Source: Xanthomonas rydalmerensis (GTDB lineage Bacteria > Pseudomonadota > Gammaproteobacteria > Xanthomonadales > Xanthomonadaceae). From it: DNA of 64,000 bases. Under the pieces are notes generated by a model. It saw only the letters and a program-made list of their open reading frames with translations, did no database searches and had not been told where the DNA came from. Positions 53,884 through 63,650 of this stretch are shown here, piece after piece. A program made the position numbers and the translations under genes. The first letter of the stretch is position 1, and each line of letters opens with the position of its first letter. The stretch is from the NCBI RefSeq assembly GCF_033170385.1, contig NZ_CP126170.1:4240001-4304000 (forward strand), written 5' to 3'.

Positions 53884-54939
53884 TTATGCCGCGGTGCCGA
53901 TCCGTTCCAGCCGATAGCTGCCATCGAGCACGCCCTGCACCCAGTCCTGATGGCTCAGGTACCAGTCCACGGTGAGCGCGATGCCCTGTTCGAAGGTGTA
54001 CTTCGGCTCCCAGCCCAGTTCGTTCTTCAGCTTGGAGGCGTCGATGGCGTAGCGGCGATCGTGGCCGGGCCGGTCGGCGACGTAGGTGATCTGGCTGACG
54101 CGCGGCTTGCCGTCTTCGCGCGGACGCCGTGCGTCCAGCAGCGCGCAGATCGCCTGCACCACTTCGATGTTCTGCTTCTCGGAATTGCCGCCGACGTTGT
54201 AGGTCTCGCCCACTTTGCCCTTGGCCAGCACGGTGCGGATCGCTTCGCAGTGGTCGCCGACGAACAGCCAGTCGCGCACCTGCTTGCCGTCGCCGTACAC
54301 CGGCAGCGGCTCGCCGGCCAGCGCCTTGGCGATCACCAGCGGAATAAGCTTCTCCGGAAAGTGGTAGGGGCCGTAGTTGTTGGAGCAGTTGGTGGTCAGC
54401 ACCGGCAGGCCGTAGGTGTGGTGGAACGCGCGCACCAGATGGTCGGAGGCGGCCTTGGACGCCGAGTACGGCGAGTTCGGCGCATACGGGGTGGTTTCGC
54501 TGAACTTGCCGGTCTCGCCGAGGGTGCCGTAGACCTCGTCGGTGGACACGTGCAGGAAACGGAACGCGTCGCGGCGGCCGTCCGGCAGCGCCTTCCAGTG
54601 ATCGCGCACCGACTCCAGCAGGCCCAGGGTGCCGACCACGTTGGTCTGGATGAAGGCGCCGGGGCCATCGATCGAGCGGTCCACGTGGCTCTCGGCGGCG
54701 AAATTGACCACCGCGTCGGGCTGGTGCTCGGCGAGCAGACGGCTCACCAGCTCGCGGTCGCCGATGTCCCCGTGCACGAACACGTGGTCGGGATTGCCTT
54801 CCAGCGACGCCAGCGTGTTCAGGTTCCCGGCGTAGGTCAGTGCGTCCAGGTTGATCACACGGATGCCGCGCGCCACCGCCTCGAGCACGAAATTACCGCC
54901 GATGAAACCGGCACCGCCGGTTACGAGCCAAGTCGCCAC
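53884..54939 (-). CDS. rmlB: dTDP-glucose 4,6-dehydratase
   Basis: A 351-residue SDR enzyme, the second step. It has [31 protein letters not shown], and the active site [38 protein letters not shown] and [11 protein letters not shown] are RmlB hallmarks. It starts at GTG 54939 with GGAGAG about nine bases upstream. It is the first gene of rmlBACD and diverges from etfB across 228 bases that should contain both promoters; TAGAAT at 55095-55100 is a possible -10 box for etfB. Confidence 0.98.
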   Translation of the reverse strand: MATWLVTGGAGFIGGNFVLEAVARGIRVINLDALTYAGNLNTLASLEGNPDHVFVHGDIGDRELVSRLLAEHQPDAVVNFAAESHVDRSIDGPGAFIQTNVVGTLGLLESVRDHWKALPDGRRDAFRFLHVSTDEVYGTLGETGKFSETTPYAPNSPYSASKAASDHLVRAFHHTYGLPVLTTNCSNNYGPYHFPEKLIPLVIAKALAGEPLPVYGDGKQVRDWLFVGDHCEAIRTVLAKGKVGETYNVGGNSEKQNIEVVQAICALLDARRPREDGKPRVSQITYVADRPGHDRRYAIDASKLKNELGWEPKYTFEQGIALTVDWYLSHQDWVQGVLDGSYRLERIGTAA

Positions 54940-55167
54940 TGTGTGTCTCTCCTGATTGGGCGCCGTCGGCGCCTAATGTCCAAACCACACAGGATATACG
55001 CTTTATATGAACCGGTCGTGGGCGCCGCACGCGGCGATCGCGTGCCCGCCGAGGGCGCCCACCATACGCCCTCGCATGGTCAAGCGCGCCCGGTTAGAAT
55101 CCTCCGACTGCCCCGTGCCAGCCGCCGCGGCCGGGCCTTCCCGCACTGCTGAAGGATCTCGTACACG

Positions 55168-55914
55168 ATGAAAATCCTCGTCGCCTACAAGCGCGTGGTG
55201 GACTACAACGTCCGCATCCAGGTCAAGCCGGACGGCTCCGGCGTGATCACCGAGGGCGTCAAGCTCTCCGCCAACCCGTTCGACGAAATCGCCCTGGAAG
55301 AGGCGCTGCGCCTGCGCGACGCCGGCATCGCCAGCGAGGTGGTGGTCGCCACCATCGCCCCGGCCGACGCCGCCGCGCACCTGCGCAACGGCCTGGCGAT
55401 GGGCGCCAACCGCGCCATCCACGTGGTCGCCGATGCGGCAATCCAGCCGCTGACCGCCGCGCGCACCCTGCTCAAGCTGGTCGAGCAGGAGCAGCCGGAC
55501 CTGGTGATCCTGGGCAAGCAGGCGATCGACGACGACGCCAACCAGACCGGGCAGATGCTGGCCACGCTGTGGGGCCGGCCGCAGGCGACCTTCGCCGGCA
55601 AGCTGGTGGTGGCCGACGGCAAGGCCACGGTGACCCGCGAGGTCGACGCCGGCCTGGAAACCCTGGAAGTGGATTTGCCGGCGGTGGTCACCACCGACCT
55701 GCGCCTGAACGAGCCGCGCTTCATCAAGCTGCCGGACATCATGAAGGCCAAGAGCAAGCCGCTGCAGACGCTGGCCTTCGCCGACCTGGGCGTGGAGGCC
55801 AACGACAGCCTCACCACCACCCACTACGCCCCGCCGGCCAAGCGCAGCCGCGGCATGATGGTCAAGGATGCCGCCGAACTGGTGGCCGCACTCAAGCAGA
55901 AGGGGTTGCTGTAA
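55168..55914 (+). CDS. etfB: Electron transfer flavoprotein subunit beta
   Basis: 248 residues, the AMP-binding subunit of ETF. The N terminus is MKILVAYKRVVDYNVRIQVK. The family signature runs VKLSANPFDEIALEEALRLR, and the recognition loop toward dehydrogenases is near VDLPAVVTTDLRLNEPRF. GAAGGA precedes the ATG. The stop TAA shares one base with the etfA start (TAATG). Confidence 0.97.
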   Translation: MKILVAYKRVVDYNVRIQVKPDGSGVITEGVKLSANPFDEIALEEALRLRDAGIASEVVVATIAPADAAAHLRNGLAMGANRAIHVVADAAIQPLTAARTLLKLVEQEQPDLVILGKQAIDDDANQTGQMLATLWGRPQATFAGKLVVADGKATVTREVDAGLETLEVDLPAVVTTDLRLNEPRFIKLPDIMKAKSKPLQTLAFADLGVEANDSLTTTHYAPPAKRSRGMMVKDAAELVAALKQKGLL

Positions 55915-56855
55915 TGGCCAAGATCCTCGTCATCGCCGAACATCTCAACGGGCAGCTCAACGCCGCCACCGCCAAGTGCGTCAGCGCCGCGCAGGCACTG
56001 TCGCCGGACGCCATCGACATCGTCGTGCTGGCCGCCGATCCGGCCGCGGTGGCCGCCCAGGCCGCGCAGATCGCCGGCGTCGCCCGCGTCCTCACCGTCG
56101 CCAATCCCGCCAACGAACACGCCATCGCGCAGGTGCTGGGCCCGCAGATCGCCGCCCTGGCGACCGGCTACACCCACGTGTTCGGCCCCTCCACCACCTT
56201 CGGCAAGGACCTGATGCCGGTGGTGGCCGCCCTGCTCGGCGTCAACCAGATCTCCGACCTGATGGCGGTGGACGGCGAGTACGCGTTCAAGCGCCCGATC
56301 TACGCCGGCAACGCCATCATCAGCGTGCAGTCCCCGGCCGACCAGATCGTGGTGGCCACCGTACGCAGCGCCTCCTGGCCGGAAGCGGCGCAAGGCGGCA
56401 GCGCGGCGGTCGAAGCGGCCAGCGTGGACGCGCCGCTGCCGAGCCACACCCGCTTCGTCGGCCTGGCCGCCGGCAAGTCCGACCGCCCCGACCTGCAGAG
56501 CGCCAAGCGCGTGGTCTCCGGCGGCCGCGGCGTCGGCTCGGCGGAGAACTTCCAGATCGTCTACCAGCTCGCCGACAAGCTCGGTGCGGCGGTCGGCGCC
56601 TCGCGCGCGGCGGTCGACGCCGGCTACGTCCCCAACGAACTGCAGGTGGGCCAGACCGGCAAGATCATCGCGCCGGAGCTGTACGTGGCGATCGGCATTT
56701 CCGGCGCCATCCAGCACCTGACCGGCATCAAGGACGCCGGCACCATCGTCGCGATCAACAAGGACCCGGAATCGCCGATCTTCGAGATCGCCGACATCGG
56801 TCTGGTCGGCGACCTGTTCACGGTGTTGCCGGAGCTGGAAAAGGCGCTGGGCTGA
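55914..56855 (+). CDS. etfA: Electron transfer flavoprotein subunit alpha
   Basis: 313 residues, the FAD-binding subunit. The start [19 protein letters not shown] overlaps the etfB stop. The C-terminal FAD domain has [40 protein letters not shown] and [19 protein letters not shown], the classical EtfA signature. The heterodimer carries electrons from acyl-CoA and other dehydrogenases to the ETF-ubiquinone oxidoreductase at 43355. The 3' neighbour is a flippase-like gene after 20 bases. Confidence 0.97.
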   Translation: MAKILVIAEHLNGQLNAATAKCVSAAQALSPDAIDIVVLAADPAAVAAQAAQIAGVARVLTVANPANEHAIAQVLGPQIAALATGYTHVFGPSTTFGKDLMPVVAALLGVNQISDLMAVDGEYAFKRPIYAGNAIISVQSPADQIVVATVRSASWPEAAQGGSAAVEAASVDAPLPSHTRFVGLAAGKSDRPDLQSAKRVVSGGRGVGSAENFQIVYQLADKLGAAVGASRAAVDAGYVPNELQVGQTGKIIAPELYVAIGISGAIQHLTGIKDAGTIVAINKDPESPIFEIADIGLVGDLFTVLPELEKALG

Positions 56856-56875
56856 GCCGTCGCGGAGACCCGGGA

Positions 56876-57853
56876 ATGATGCCGCACGGCGCCGACGGCG
56901 TGCCCGCGCCGCGCCACCGTGCGGATCATCTGGCGCTGTTCGTCGTGCTGTTGTGCGGCGGCTACCTGGCCGCCCTGTGGTGGATCGATCGCGGCAACGG
57001 CACGTTCGCCCGGCTGGGTGCGATCTGGCCGTTGCTGGCGCTGGCGGTGCTGCCGGTCTCGGTCAGTTACCTGTTCCGCTTCTGGCGCTGGCGCTGGCTG
57101 CTGCAACGACAAGGCCATGCGGTCCCGTTCGGCCTCGGATGGGCCGCCTACCTGGCCGGGTTCGCATTGACCGCCACCCCTGGCAAGGCCGGGGAATTGC
57201 TGCGCATCCGCTATTTCGCCCGCATGGGCGTGCCGGCAGGTCGGACGCTGGCGGTGTTCGTGTTCGAGCGCGCCTCCGACCTGCTGGTGATCCTGGCGCT
57301 GTCGCTGCTGGCCGCACCGGTCTTCCCCACTCTGGGCACGCTCGCCGCAGTGGTGCTGGGCTTTGTCGCCCTGCTGTTCGGCGCCGCCGCCTGGCCGGCC
57401 CTGCTGGCGTGGCTGGAGGGTGTGGGCCGGCGCCTGCCCGGGCGCTGGCTGCGGAGGACGGCGCAGTTCGCCGTGTTCGCCGCCACGGAACTGCGTGCCT
57501 GCCTCGGAACGGCGCAGATGGTGCGCAGCCTGATCGCGGGGGCCGGCGCCTGGGGCCTGACCTCGGCGGTCTTCGTGGGGCTGTGCAGCGGCCTGGGCCT
57601 GGACCTGGATCCGCTGGTCGCGTTCGGCATCTACCCGCTGGCGATGCTGATCGGCGCGCTGTCCTTCGTCCCAGGCGGGGTCGGCACCACAGAACTGGCG
57701 ATCGTGCTGATGTTGGACCGGCTGGGCGTCGCCACCGCCGATGCGATCGCGGTCGCGGTGGCGGCGCGGCTGGTGACGCTTTGGTACGCGGTCGCCGTGG
57801 GCGCCCTGGCGATGGGCGCGACGGAATTCCTGCAACGACGCCAGGCCGCCTGA
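56876..57853 (+). CDS. Flippase-like domain (LPG synthase TM / UPF0104) membrane protein
   Basis: 325 residues with about eight transmembrane helices and no soluble domain. The ATG at 56876 follows GGAG; a second ATG is next to it. [20 protein letters not shown] and [15 protein letters not shown], then [20 protein letters not shown], are the conserved signatures of the lysylphosphatidylglycerol synthase transmembrane / GtrA-adjacent flippase-like family. Related proteins move lipid-linked sugars or lipids. The position before the UbiA/DprE cassette suggests handling of a polyprenyl-linked sugar, but a separate -10 box lies between them. Confidence 0.82.
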   Translation: MMPHGADGVPAPRHRADHLALFVVLLCGGYLAALWWIDRGNGTFARLGAIWPLLALAVLPVSVSYLFRFWRWRWLLQRQGHAVPFGLGWAAYLAGFALTATPGKAGELLRIRYFARMGVPAGRTLAVFVFERASDLLVILALSLLAAPVFPTLGTLAAVVLGFVALLFGAAAWPALLAWLEGVGRRLPGRWLRRTAQFAVFAATELRACLGTAQMVRSLIAGAGAWGLTSAVFVGLCSGLGLDLDPLVAFGIYPLAMLIGALSFVPGGVGTTELAIVLMLDRLGVATADAIAVAVAARLVTLWYAVAVGALAMGATEFLQRRQAA

Positions 57854-57862
57854 ACCGCTGGT

Positions 57863-57868
57863 TATAAT
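57863..57868 (+). promoter_or_regulatory. Consensus -10 box before the HAD-UbiA gene
   Basis: A perfect TATAAT lies 31 bases before the ATG at 57900. No good -35 box is seen 16-18 bases upstream. It may provide a separate start for the arabinose-like cassette. Confidence 0.45.
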
Positions 57869-57899
57869 GCGGCCCCGCTATGCATCACCAGGCCGCAGC

Positions 57900-59348
57900 A
57901 TGTCCTTCCCCCCCAGTTCTCCCGCCGACCGCCCGGCTGTTTCAGGGCGTGCGCTCTGTGTGGATCTGGACGGCACGCTGCTGAATTCGGACATCCTCTA
58001 CGAGTCCCTGCTGGCCCTGCTGGCGCGCAATCCGCTGTACGTGTTCCTGCTGCCGCTGTGGCTGCTGCGCGGCAAGGCCGCGCTGAAGCGCGAACTGGCC
58101 GCGCGGGTCACGCTCCCGGCCGAAACCCTGCCCTACAACGCGCACGTGCTGGAGCTGCTGCGTACTACCTCGCAGCGCCCGCGCGTGCTGTGCACCGCCT
58201 CCGACCAGTTGCTGGTCGCGCCGATCGCCGCGCACCTGGGCCTGTTCGAAGAGGTCATCGCCAGCGACGGCCAGCGCAACCTGTCCGGCCGCAACAAGGC
58301 CGACGTGCTGGTGGAGCGGTTCGGCGCCGGCAACTTCGACTATGCCGGCAATGGCCGCGTGGACCTGCACGTGTGGGACAAGGCCGGCGGCGCCTGGGTG
58401 GTCAACAACGGCAACGGGCTGCGCGCCGCTGCCGCGCAGCGCACCACGGTGCACGGGCATTGGCCGGCGCCGCCGCGCGCCCGCGCCTGGCTCAAGGCGC
58501 TGCGCCTGCACCAATGGCTGAAGAACCTGCTGGTGTTCGTGCCGCTGCTGACAGCGCACCGCTTCCTGGACGGCGAGTCGGTGCTGCAGTCGGTGATCGC
58601 CATGGTCGCGTTCGGGCTGTGCGCTTCCGGCGTCTACGTGCTCAACGACCTGCTCGATCTCACCCCCGACCGCCAGCATCCGCGCAAGCGCAAGCGCCCG
58701 TTCGCCGCCGGTCGGCTGCCGCTGCTGCAGGGCCTGTTCGCCGCACCTGCCCTGACCCTGGCCGGACTGGCGCTATCGCTGGCCTGCAACCTGCAGTTCA
58801 CCCTGGTGCTGCTGGCCTACTACGTGATGACGCTGGCGTACTCGCTGCGGCTCAAGCGCATCGTGATGATCGACGTGGTATTGCTGGCGGCGCTGTACAC
58901 CGTGCGCATCATTGGCGGCGCGGTAGCCATCGACCTAGAGCTGTCGTTCTGGCTGCTGGCGTTCTCGATGTTCATCTTCCTCTCGCTGGCGCTGCTCAAG
59001 CGCTACACCGAACTGCACGCAATGCTCGGCAGCGGCAAGACCAAGGCCAGCGGCCGCGCCTACTCGGTGGAAGACCTGGTGCTGCTGCAATCGATGGGTG
59101 CGGCGGCCGGCTACATCGCGGTCATGGTGATGGCGCTGTACATCAACAGCCCGGAAAGCGTGCAGTTATATCGGCATCCGAAGCTGCTGTGGCTGATCTG
59201 CCCGGTGCTGCTGTACTGGGTCAGCCGGGTCTGGATCGTGGCGCACCGCGGCGACATGCACGACGACCCGATCGTATTTGCCGCCACCGACCGGGTCAGC
59301 CAGGTGGTGGTGGTGCTGTGCGGGCTGTTCGCGCTGAGCGCCATCTGA
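57900..59348 (+). CDS. HAD phosphatase-UbiA prenyltransferase fusion (DPPR synthase-like)
   Basis: 482 residues. The ATG at 57900 gives MSFPPSSP. Residues about 20-195 are a HAD domain (LCVDLDGTLLNSD; VVNNGNGLR at the end). Residues about 200-482 are a membrane UbiA domain with about eight helices; the Asp-rich motif VLNDLLDLTPDRQHPRKRKR then PFAAG is at about 245-270, and the second motif region is MIDVVLLAALYTVRIIGGAV. This subfamily includes mycobacterial Rv3806c, which transfers 5-phosphoribose to decaprenyl phosphate. In mycobacteria the product is dephosphorylated by a separate enzyme; the fused HAD domain could do that here (inference). The stop overlaps the DprE1-like start by one base. 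Confidence 0.88.
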   Translation: MSFPPSSPADRPAVSGRALCVDLDGTLLNSDILYESLLALLARNPLYVFLLPLWLLRGKAALKRELAARVTLPAETLPYNAHVLELLRTTSQRPRVLCTASDQLLVAPIAAHLGLFEEVIASDGQRNLSGRNKADVLVERFGAGNFDYAGNGRVDLHVWDKAGGAWVVNNGNGLRAAAAQRTTVHGHWPAPPRARAWLKALRLHQWLKNLLVFVPLLTAHRFLDGESVLQSVIAMVAFGLCASGVYVLNDLLDLTPDRQHPRKRKRPFAAGRLPLLQGLFAAPALTLAGLALSLACNLQFTLVLLAYYVMTLAYSLRLKRIVMIDVVLLAALYTVRIIGGAVAIDLELSFWLLAFSMFIFLSLALLKRYTELHAMLGSGKTKASGRAYSVEDLVLLQSMGAAAGYIAVMVMALYINSPESVQLYRHPKLLWLICPVLLYWVSRVWIVAHRGDMHDDPIVFAATDRVSQVVVVLCGLFALSAI

Positions 59349-60655
59349 TGGCCGATGCCGGGCAGTCCTGGGGGCGCTACCCGCACGCGACGCAGACGCT
59401 GCTGCCGATCGCCGACCGGGCGGCCGCCCTGCCGGCCTTCGCCGGCAACGCCCTGCCGCGTGGTAATGGCCGCAGTTACGGCGACAGCTGCCTCAATCCG
59501 GATGGCATCCTGCTGTGCGCGCGCGGCCTGGACCGCTTCATCGGCTTCGACCCGGCCACCGGCCGGCTGCGCTGTGAGGCGGGAGTCACCCTCGCTGAAA
59601 TCATCGATCTGGCGCTGCCGCAGGGCTGGTTCCTGCCGGTGACGCCGGGCACCCGCTACGTCACTGTGGCCGGCGCCATCGCCAACGACGTGCACGGCAA
59701 GAACCATCACCGCACCGGCAACTTCGGCCACCACGTGCTCGCCTTCGAGCTGTTGCGCAGCGACGGCAGCCGCCGCCTGTGCACCCCGCACGACGATGCC
59801 GACGGCTGGTTCGCGGCCACGGTCGGCGGACTCGGCCTGACCGGGCTGATCACCTGGGCGGAGATCCAGCTGCGCCGCGTGCCGGGCCCGGCACTGGAGA
59901 CGGAGAACATCCGCTTCGGCTCGCTCGACGAGTTCTTCGCGCTGTCCGCCGCCTCGGCCGACAGCCACGAATACAGCGTCGCCTGGATCGACTGCCTGGC
60001 CAGCGGTCGCGCCCGCGGCCGCGGCCATTTCACCCGTGCCGATCACTGCGCTGGCCCGCCCGAGGAGCGCCCGGCCTCGCCCGGCAAGGGCCTTGCGATG
60101 CCGCTGACCCCGCCGGTCTCGCTGGTCAACAAGCTGTCGCTGCGGCCGTTCAATGCGCTGTACTACTGGCGCCAACCCGCGCGCAGCAAGCGCCGGCTGA
60201 GCCATGTGTTGCCGTTCTTCTATCCACTGGACGGCATCCGCCACTGGAACCGCATGTACGGCCCGCGCGGCTTCCTGCAGTACCAGTGCGTGCTGCCGCC
60301 GGCCACCGCGCGCGACGGCGTGGACGCGCTGCTGGCAGAAATCGCCCGCAGCGGCAGCGGCTCTTTCCTGGCCGTGCTGAAGGAATTCGGCGACCTTCCC
60401 GCGCGCGGCATGCTGTCCTTCCCGCGCCCGGGCACCACGCTGGCGCTGGACTTCCCCAACGACGGCGCCGACGTGCTGCGCCTGCTGGAGCGGCTGGACC
60501 GCATCGTCGACGCCGCCGACGGCGCTCTGTACCCTGCCAAGGATGCGCGGATGTCCGCCGCCTCGTTCCAGCGCGCCTATGCCCGCTGGCAGGACTTCAG
60601 CCGCTATCTCGATCCCCGCTTTTCTTCCGGCTTTTGGCGCCGGGTCACGGAGTGA
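59348..60655 (+). CDS. DprE1-like decaprenylphosphoryl-ribose oxidase
   Basis: A 435-residue FAD enzyme resembling mycobacterial DprE1 along its length. It has GNGRSYGDSCLNPDGI, VTPGTRYVTVAGAIANDVHG then KNHHRTGNFGHHV (FAD-binding, HGKNHH conserved), FYPLDGIRHWNRMYGPRGFL and FLAVLKEFG. DprE1 oxidises the 2' hydroxyl of decaprenylphosphoryl ribose, the first half of its epimerisation to arabinose. In Mycobacterium tuberculosis the benzothiazinone-binding Cys387 lies in NICVDFP; the aligned stretch here is TLALDFP, with Ala366. The gene overlaps its neighbours, and the DprE2-like gene follows directly. Confidence 0.88.
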   Translation: MADAGQSWGRYPHATQTLLPIADRAAALPAFAGNALPRGNGRSYGDSCLNPDGILLCARGLDRFIGFDPATGRLRCEAGVTLAEIIDLALPQGWFLPVTPGTRYVTVAGAIANDVHGKNHHRTGNFGHHVLAFELLRSDGSRRLCTPHDDADGWFAATVGGLGLTGLITWAEIQLRRVPGPALETENIRFGSLDEFFALSAASADSHEYSVAWIDCLASGRARGRGHFTRADHCAGPPEERPASPGKGLAMPLTPPVSLVNKLSLRPFNALYYWRQPARSKRRLSHVLPFFYPLDGIRHWNRMYGPRGFLQYQCVLPPATARDGVDALLAEIARSGSGSFLAVLKEFGDLPARGMLSFPRPGTTLALDFPNDGADVLRLLERLDRIVDAADGALYPAKDARMSAASFQRAYARWQDFSRYLDPRFSSGFWRRVTE

Positions 60656-60657
60656 AT

Positions 60658-61386
60658 ATGCAACGCGTCCTCATCATTGGCGCCACCTCGGCCATCGCCG
60701 AGGCCACCGCCCGGCGCTACGCCGCGCGCGGCGCGGCCCTCCATCTGCTCGGCCGCCAGGCCGCGCGCCTGGACGCGATCGCGTCCGATCTGTCGGCACG
60801 CGGCGGCAAGGCCAGTTGCGGCGTGCTCGACGTCAACGACAGCGCCGGCCATGCGGCGGCCTTCGATGCCGCCTGGGCCGCGCTGGGCGGCGTCGACGTG
60901 GTGCTGATCGCCCACGGCACGCTGCCCGACCAGGCCGCGTGCGATGCCTCGGTCGACCTGTCGATGCGCGAGTTCGCCACCAACGGCACCTCGACGATCG
61001 CGCTGTGCGCCGCCCTGGCGCCGCGCCTGCGCGCGGGCGCGACGCTGGCGGTGATCTCGTCGGTGGCCGGCGACCGCGGCCGCGCCAGCAACTACCTGTA
61101 CGGCAGCGCCAAGGCCGCGGTCAGCGCCTATCTGAGCGGCCTCGGCCAGCGCCTGCACCCGGAGGGCATCAACGTACTCACCATCAAGCCGGGCTTCGTC
61201 GATACGCCGATGACCGCCGCCTTCAAGAAAGGCGCGCTGTGGGCCAAGCCCGACCAGATCGCCAAGGGCATCCTGCGCGCGGTCGACGGCCGCCGCGCGG
61301 TCGCCTACCTGCCCGGTTTCTGGTGGGCGATCATGTTCGTCATCAAATCCATTCCCGAATTCGTTTTCCGCAGGATCAAGCTCTGA
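60658..61386 (+). CDS. DprE2-like short-chain dehydrogenase
   Basis: 242 residues. ATG 60658 is preceded by GGAG; a GTG at 60652 overlapping the previous stop is an alternative. The SDR fold shows LIIGATSAIAEATARRYAAR, the conserved Ser of ISSVAG and the active site YLYGSAKAAVSAYLSGLGQ. IKPGFVDTPMTAAFKK and the C-terminal IKSIPEFVFRRIKL match the pattern of mycobacterial DprE2 (ending in IPRSIFRKLPI as I recall). It would reduce the 2'-keto intermediate to decaprenylphosphoryl arabinose. It is one base before the epimerase gene. Confidence 0.86.
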   Translation: MQRVLIIGATSAIAEATARRYAARGAALHLLGRQAARLDAIASDLSARGGKASCGVLDVNDSAGHAAAFDAAWAALGGVDVVLIAHGTLPDQAACDASVDLSMREFATNGTSTIALCAALAPRLRAGATLAVISSVAGDRGRASNYLYGSAKAAVSAYLSGLGQRLHPEGINVLTIKPGFVDTPMTAAFKKGALWAKPDQIAKGILRAVDGRRAVAYLPGFWWAIMFVIKSIPEFVFRRIKL

Positions 61387-61387
61387 C

Positions 61388-62332
61388 ATGACCGACAAAC
61401 ACGCCAAGATCGTCATCACCGGCGCCGCGGGCCTGGTCGGCCAGAACCTGATCGTCGAACTGGAGCAGCAGGGCTACACCCAGCTTGTGGCGATCGACAA
61501 GCATGCGCACAACCTGCAGATCCTGCGCGAGCTGCATCCGGCCGTGCGCGTGGTGGAGGCGGATCTGGCCGAGCCGGGCGATTGGGCGCACGAGTTCGAG
61601 GGTGCAGCCTGCGTTGCCCAGCTGCACGCGCAGATCACCGGCAAGACCACCGACCTGTTCACTCGCAACAACCTGACCGCGACCGCGCACGTGCTCGATG
61701 CCTGTCGCGCGGCGAAGGTGCCGTATCTGGTGCACATCAGCTCCTCGGTGGTGAACTCGGTGGCCAAGGACGACTACACCAACACCAAGCGCGCTCAGGA
61801 AGAAATGGTGGTCGCCAGCGGCCTGCGCCACTGCGTGCTGCGCCCGACCCTGATGTTCGGCTGGTTCGATCCCAAGCATCTGGGCTGGCTGTCGCGCTTC
61901 ATGGCCAAGACGCCGGTGTTCCCGATTCCGGGCGATGGCCGGTTCATGCGCCAGCCGCTGTACGAGCGCGACTTCTGCCGCTGCATCGCCAAGTGCATCG
62001 AACGCGAACCCGACGGCGATGTCTACGACATCGTCGGCGACACCCGCGTGGACTACGTCGACATCATCAGGACGATCAAGCGGGTCAAGAAGCTGCACAC
62101 CCTGATCGTGCATATCCCGATCGGCTTCTTCGCCTTCCTGCTGCGCGTGTATTCGCTCTTCAGTTCCAAGCCGCCGTTCACCGCCGACCAGCTGAAGGCG
62201 CTGAGCGCCGGCGACGACTTCAAGGGCGTCGATACCGAAGCGGTGTTCGGCGTGCGGCAGACGCCGTTCGAAGACGCGATCCGCGAAAGCTACACCGACC
62301 CGCGCTACAGCCACATCGTGCTCAAGCGCTGA
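61388..62332 (+). CDS. NAD-dependent epimerase/dehydratase (extended SDR)
   Basis: 314 residues. It has KIVITGAAGLVGQNLIVELE (NAD fold), VHISSSVVNSV, and DDYTNTKRAQEEMVV, where the active-site Tyr-x3-Lys reads Y-TNT-K. The C terminus holds a possible amphipathic or membrane segment (LIVHIPIGFFAFLLRVYSLF, about 238-257), seen in 3-beta-HSD-like members. It is coupled to the DprE-like genes, so it probably acts on a nucleotide- or lipid-linked sugar. The substrate is unknown. Confidence 0.8.
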   Translation: MTDKHAKIVITGAAGLVGQNLIVELEQQGYTQLVAIDKHAHNLQILRELHPAVRVVEADLAEPGDWAHEFEGAACVAQLHAQITGKTTDLFTRNNLTATAHVLDACRAAKVPYLVHISSSVVNSVAKDDYTNTKRAQEEMVVASGLRHCVLRPTLMFGWFDPKHLGWLSRFMAKTPVFPIPGDGRFMRQPLYERDFCRCIAKCIEREPDGDVYDIVGDTRVDYVDIIRTIKRVKKLHTLIVHIPIGFFAFLLRVYSLFSSKPPFTADQLKALSAGDDFKGVDTEAVFGVRQTPFEDAIRESYTDPRYSHIVLKR

Positions 62333-62354
62333 ACCGTCATACGAGACTAGAATC

Positions 62355-63650
62355 ATGAGTACATTCGCGATCGTCGGCAGCGGCCCCATGGGCCTGATGG
62401 CTGCCATGGAACTGCTGAAGAAGGGCCACCAGGTCGACGTCTACGAACGCGACGACCGCATCGGCGGCATGTCCGCGGACTTCGATTTCGACGGCCTGCG
62501 CATCGAGCGCTACTACCACTTCATCTGCAAGACCGATTTCCCGCTGTTCAAGCTGCTCGAGGACCTGAAGCTGTCCGACCGCCTGCACTGGACGGACACC
62601 AAGATGGGGTATTACTACCAGGGCAAGCTGCACAAATGGGGAACGCCGTTCGCCCTGCTCGGTTTCCCGCACCTGGGGCTGGTCGACAAGATCCGCTACG
62701 CCCTGCACGTCATGCACACCAAGGGCATCAGCGACTGGACGGCGCTGGACAAGGAAAATGCGCGTGACTGGATCACCCGCTGGATCGGCCCCAAAGCCTA
62801 CAAGGTGATGTGGGAGAAGGCCTTCGCGCTGAAGTTCTTCGAGTACCAGAATGACCTGTCCGCCTCGTGGATCGGCACCCGCATCAAGCGCGTGGCGCTG
62901 TCGCGGCGCAACCTGTTCAACGAAAGCATGGGCTATCTCGAAGGCGGCTCGGCCGTGCTGCTGGAACGCATGGCGGCGGAAGTCGCACGCCTCGGCGGAC
63001 GCATCCTGCTATCGCAACCGATCGAGGAAGTGGCCTCGGTCGACGGCAAGGTCACCGGCATCCGCACCCGCGACGGCCATCATGCCTACGACGGCGTGGT
63101 GTCGACGGCGCCGATCCAGTACGTGCCTGGCATGGTGCCGGGCCTGCCCAAGACCTTTGCCGATCAGGTCGCCGCGATCGAGAACATCCCGGTCGCCTGC
63201 GTGATCCTCAAGCTGTCCAAGCCGGTCAGCGAAAACTTCTGGATGAACATCAGCGACGACCGCATCGCCATCCCCGGCCTGATCGAATACAGCAACCTCA
63301 ACCCCGGCAAGGGCCCTGGCGAGCACATCGTGTACGCGCCCTACTACATGCCCAAGACCCATCCGAAGTGGCAGTGGAGCAACCAGCAGCTGATCGACGA
63401 AGTCATCCGTTACCTGCCGATGATCAATCCGGACTTCAAGCCGGAGTGGATCCGCGCGACCCATTGCCATCGCTACGAGTACGCGCAGACCATCTGCCCG
63501 CCAGGGTTCCAAGACATGCTGCCGCCGATGAAGACGCCGGTGCAGGGCTTCTACATGGCGGATACGGCGTATTACTACCCGGAAGATCGCTCGATCAACG
63601 AAAGCATCGACGTCGGCAGGCGTCTGGCCGAGGTTGCGGCGACGGCATGA
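62355..63650 (+). CDS. FAD-dependent oxidoreductase (amine oxidase / protoporphyrinogen oxidase-like)
   Basis: 431 residues. The N-terminal FAD motif is FAIVGSGPMGLMAAMELLKK then GHQVDVYERDDRIGG. Further marks are GLRIERYYHFICKTDFPLFK, GYLEGGSAVLLERMAAEVAR and the C-terminal FAD segment GFYMADTAYYYPEDRSINES. This subfamily is common in surface glycan clusters and is distantly related to UDP-galactopyranose mutase, though without its diagnostic motifs as far as I can see. The stop overlaps the GtrA start (ATGA), so it is coupled to a lipid-sugar membrane protein. Confidence 0.78.
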   Translation: MSTFAIVGSGPMGLMAAMELLKKGHQVDVYERDDRIGGMSADFDFDGLRIERYYHFICKTDFPLFKLLEDLKLSDRLHWTDTKMGYYYQGKLHKWGTPFALLGFPHLGLVDKIRYALHVMHTKGISDWTALDKENARDWITRWIGPKAYKVMWEKAFALKFFEYQNDLSASWIGTRIKRVALSRRNLFNESMGYLEGGSAVLLERMAAEVARLGGRILLSQPIEEVASVDGKVTGIRTRDGHHAYDGVVSTAPIQYVPGMVPGLPKTFADQVAAIENIPVACVILKLSKPVSENFWMNISDDRIAIPGLIEYSNLNPGKGPGEHIVYAPYYMPKTHPKWQWSNQQLIDEVIRYLPMINPDFKPEWIRATHCHRYEYAQTICPPGFQDMLPPMKTPVQGFYMADTAYYYPEDRSINESIDVGRRLAEVAATA

